Part shown: positions 61,938-64,000 of the stretch, piece by piece | Layout: each line of letters begins with the position of its first letter | How positions within the stretch are numbered: the stretch's first letter is position 1 | Made by a program: the position numbers and the translations under genes | Notes under the pieces: model-generated | What the model saw: only the letters and a program-made list of their open reading frames with translations | Database searches by the model: none | What the model was told of the DNA's origin: nothing | Assembly: GCF_019704555.1 (NCBI RefSeq) | Contig: NZ_AP024745.1 | Location: forward strand, 4,720,501 to 4,784,500 | DNA length: 64,000 bases | Source: Actinoplanes sp. L3-i22 | GTDB taxonomy: Bacteria > Actinomycetota > Actinomycetes > Mycobacteriales > Micromonosporaceae | Reading direction: 5' to 3'

Positions 61938-62961
61938 GACCGCGCTCACCGACAGCCGGCCGGCTCCGGCGCGGCCGCGGCCGGGGCTGCTCGGCGGGCG
62001 GATACCGCTGGCCCGGCTGCGCGACCTGGCCCTGGTCCCGGCGATCGTGATCATCGCGATCGTCGGGCAGATCGTCAGCCCGGTCTTCCTGCAGCCGGAC
62101 AACCTGCTCAACGTGCTGCAGACGATGTCCGAGATCGCGCTGCTGGTGCTGGCCGAGGCGATGATCCTGATCGTGCGGAAGATGGACCTGTCGCTGGAAT
62201 CGACCATGGGCCTGGCCCCGGGCGTGGCGGCGTGGCTGGTCGTCCCGGTCGGCACCGGTCACGGGCTGGGCCTGCTGCCCGGCGGGTGGGCGATCCCGAT
62301 CACCCTGGCCGTGGGCGCGCTCATCGGGGTGGTCAACGCGGTGCTGATCATCCGGTTCGGGCTCAACGGCTTCATCGTCACCCTCGGGATGCTCATCGTG
62401 TTGCGCGGCACGCTGACCGGCATCTCCGGCGGCCAGACGTTCTTCCGCCTGCCGCCCTCGATGCTCTACCTGGGCACTGCCCAGTGGCTGGGCGTGCCCG
62501 CGTCCATCTGGCTGTGCCTGACCCTGTTCGCGGTGGCCGTGCTCGTGCTGGGCTGGACCAGTTTCGGACGCTCGCTCTACGCGATCGGGGGCAACCTCGA
62601 CGCGGCCCGGGCCGCGGGCATCCGCACCGGGCGCGTGCTGTGGACCGTGATCGTCACCGGTAGCGTGCTGGCCGCGCTGGCCGGGCTGCTGCTGTCCGGG
62701 CGGCTCGCCTCGGTCGCCTCGGCACAGGGCAACGGCTACATCTTCACCGTCTTCGCGGCGGCCGTCATCGGCGGCATCAGCCTCGACGGCGGCAAGGGCA
62801 CCATGGTCGGCGCGTTCACCGGGATCCTGCTGCTGTTCATGATCCAGAACGTGCTCACCCTGGCCGGCATCCCCGCGCAGTGGATCGGGGCGCTCAACGG
62901 GCTGATCATTCTCGGCGCGCTGATCGTCTCGCGGATCACCGGTGGCAAGGCCCAGGACTGA
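61930..62961 (+). CDS. Ribose-type ABC permease 2
   Basis: A 343-residue RbsC-type permease. [23 protein letters not shown] has D-L-S, and [18 protein letters not shown] and [19 protein letters not shown] match the family. Eight-base overlap with the ATPase. Likely partner of the 59362 binding protein and the 60411 ATPase. Confidence 0.93.
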   Translation: MPETALTDSRPAPARPRPGLLGGRIPLARLRDLALVPAIVIIAIVGQIVSPVFLQPDNLLNVLQTMSEIALLVLAEAMILIVRKMDLSLESTMGLAPGVAAWLVVPVGTGHGLGLLPGGWAIPITLAVGALIGVVNAVLIIRFGLNGFIVTLGMLIVLRGTLTGISGGQTFFRLPPSMLYLGTAQWLGVPASIWLCLTLFAVAVLVLGWTSFGRSLYAIGGNLDAARAAGIRTGRVLWTVIVTGSVLAALAGLLLSGRLASVASAQGNGYIFTVFAAAVIGGISLDGGKGTMVGAFTGILLLFMIQNVLTLAGIPAQWIGALNGLIILGALIVSRITGGKAQD

Positions 62962-62983
62962 GCTCGCGACAGGAGTAGTCACC

Positions 62984-64000
62984 ATGGCCGGTTCGGCGCG
63001 CATCACCGCCCTGGACGTCCTCGACGTGCGCTTCCCGACCTCCGATCAGCTGGACGGATCGGACGCGATGAATCCGGAACCGGACTATTCGGCCGCCTAC
63101 GTCCGGCTGCGCACCGACGCCGGCGACGACGCGGACGGGCACGCGCTGACCTTCACCACCGGGCGGGGCAACGACGTGCAGGCCAACGCGATCGCCGCGC
63201 TGGCCCCGTACGTGGTCGGGCGCCCGGTCGCCCAGGTGTGCGACGACCTCGGCGGCTTCGCCCGCGCACTGATCCACGATCCGCAACTGCGCTGGCTCGG
63301 CCCGGAGAAGGGCGTCATCCACATGGCCACCGGCGCGGTCGTCAACGCCGCCTGGGACCTGGCCGCCAAGCGGGCCGGCAAGCCGGTCTGGCGCCACCTC
63401 GCCGACATGTCACCGGCCGAGCTCGTCGCCCAGATCGACTTCCGCTGGCTCTCCGACGCGCTGACCCCCGGCGAGGCGCTCGACCTGCTGCGCCGGGCCC
63501 GAGCGGGCCGCGACGAGCGGATCGCGACGCTGCTCGAACACGGCTACCCCGCGTACACCAGCACGCCCGGCTGGCTGGGCTACTCCGACGAGAAACTCGC
63601 CCGGCTCGCGCGGCAGGCCGTCGCCGACGGCTTCGCCCAGATCAAGCTGAAGGTCGGCGCCTCGGTCGAGGACGACGTGCGGCGCATGCGCGCGGCCCGG
63701 GCGGCGGTCGGCGACGACGTGCGCATCGCCGTCGACGCCAACCAGCGCTGGGACGTGCAGCCGGCCATCGACTGGATGCGGCGGCTCGCGCCGTACGACC
63801 CGTACTGGATCGAGGAGCCCACCTCGCCCGACGACGTGCTCGGGCACGCCGCCGTGCGCCGGGCGCTGCACCCGATCAAGGTCGCCACCGGCGAGCACGG
63901 GGCCAACCGGGTGGTCTTCAAGCAGCTGTTGCAGGCCGGCGCGGTCGACATCGTCCAGATCGACGCGTCCCGGGTCGGCGGGATCAACGAGAACCTCGCG
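62984..64000 (+). CDS. L-fuconate dehydratase-like enolase-superfamily enzyme, 3' end cut by window
   Basis: The frame is open to the last base, giving 339 residues. The start is the ATG at 62984 after [39 protein letters not shown] and [14 protein letters not shown], then [23 protein letters not shown], match fuconate dehydratases/ENOSF1 closely. Catalytic parts are QIKLKVG (KxK), DANQRWD, WIEEP and [15 protein letters not shown]; the final His lies beyond the edge. It turns L-fuconate into 2-keto-3-deoxy-L-fuconate. It follows the importer by 22 bp, so fucose is the likely imported sugar. Confidence 0.93.
   Translation, partial: MAGSARITALDVLDVRFPTSDQLDGSDAMNPEPDYSAAYVRLRTDAGDDADGHALTFTTGRGNDVQANAIAALAPYVVGRPVAQVCDDLGGFARALIHDPQLRWLGPEKGVIHMATGAVVNAAWDLAAKRAGKPVWRHLADMSPAELVAQIDFRWLSDALTPGEALDLLRRARAGRDERIATLLEHGYPAYTSTPGWLGYSDEKLARLARQAVADGFAQIKLKVGASVEDDVRRMRAARAAVGDDVRIAVDANQRWDVQPAIDWMRRLAPYDPYWIEEPTSPDDVLGHAAVRRALHPIKVATGEHGANRVVFKQLLQAGAVDIVQIDASRVGGINENLA

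Overview
The window is very GC-rich bacterial DNA with strong third-position GC codon bias, frequent GTG starts and 4-nt GTGA/ATGA overlaps, DUF397/Scr1-type regulators, SoxR, F420-type DUF385 protein, CebR-like box, and many TetR and MarR regulators. This points to a mycelial actinomycete of the Micromonosporaceae, most like Actinoplanes (inference from content, no search was run). It is chromosome-arm style accessory DNA. No tRNA, rRNA, transposase, integrase or CRISPR was seen.

Region 1 (1-12.6 kb): a heavy-metal cassette (CmtR-like sensor, two cation-diffusion transporters) and a large unknown protein; then an SDR, a double-GNAT acetyltransferase, a GT39-type membrane glycosyltransferase, a Nudix hydrolase, a SoxR/NmrA-like redox pair with a clear SoxR box, a TetR/aldo-keto reductase pair with two palindromes, and small conserved or decayed genes.

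Region 2 (12.8-24.6 kb): a TetR regulon marked by four near-identical 18-bp palindromes that links an SDR-TetR operon with a hydrolase-MFS-VOC operon; a large LuxR (LAL) regulator; a two-gene unit of a GNAT-aminotransferase fusion and a CDP-alcohol phosphatidyltransferase; a TetR/SDR divergent pair with three tandem 24-bp operators; and a frameshifted relic of an ECF sigma factor.

Region 3 (24.7-39.2 kb): a membrane NACHT NTPase, a secreted GH5-CBM2 cellulase behind a CebR-like box, an EAL-DICT protein, a hydrolase/MarR pair with a 42-bp palindrome, a TetR and a CocE-type hydrolase, and a GH78 rhamnosidase-MFS-DUF3237 unit.

Region 4 (39.2-47.3 kb): an Scr1/DUF397 regulator pair, three small unknown genes, a TetR controlling a DoxX-methyltransferase fusion, and two MarR-controlled modules (hydrolase-VOC with a 25-bp triplicated repeat; NDH-2-like flavoprotein).

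Region 5 (47.4-64 kb): a glycan and deoxysugar catabolic island. A MalFGK-style importer (no ATPase) runs into an enolase-superfamily sugar-acid dehydratase and an aldonolactonase, followed by a FadR-type GntR regulator and a secreted GH59-ricin galactosidase. A ribose-type importer with duplicated binding proteins, permeases and ATPases follows, ending in an L-fuconate-dehydratase-like enzyme cut by the window edge. Together they suggest capture and oxidative breakdown of galactose- and fucose- or rhamnose-containing glycans.

The recurring architecture is a one-component regulator divergent from a reductase or hydrolase with a readable palindrome between them; about a dozen such modules occur.
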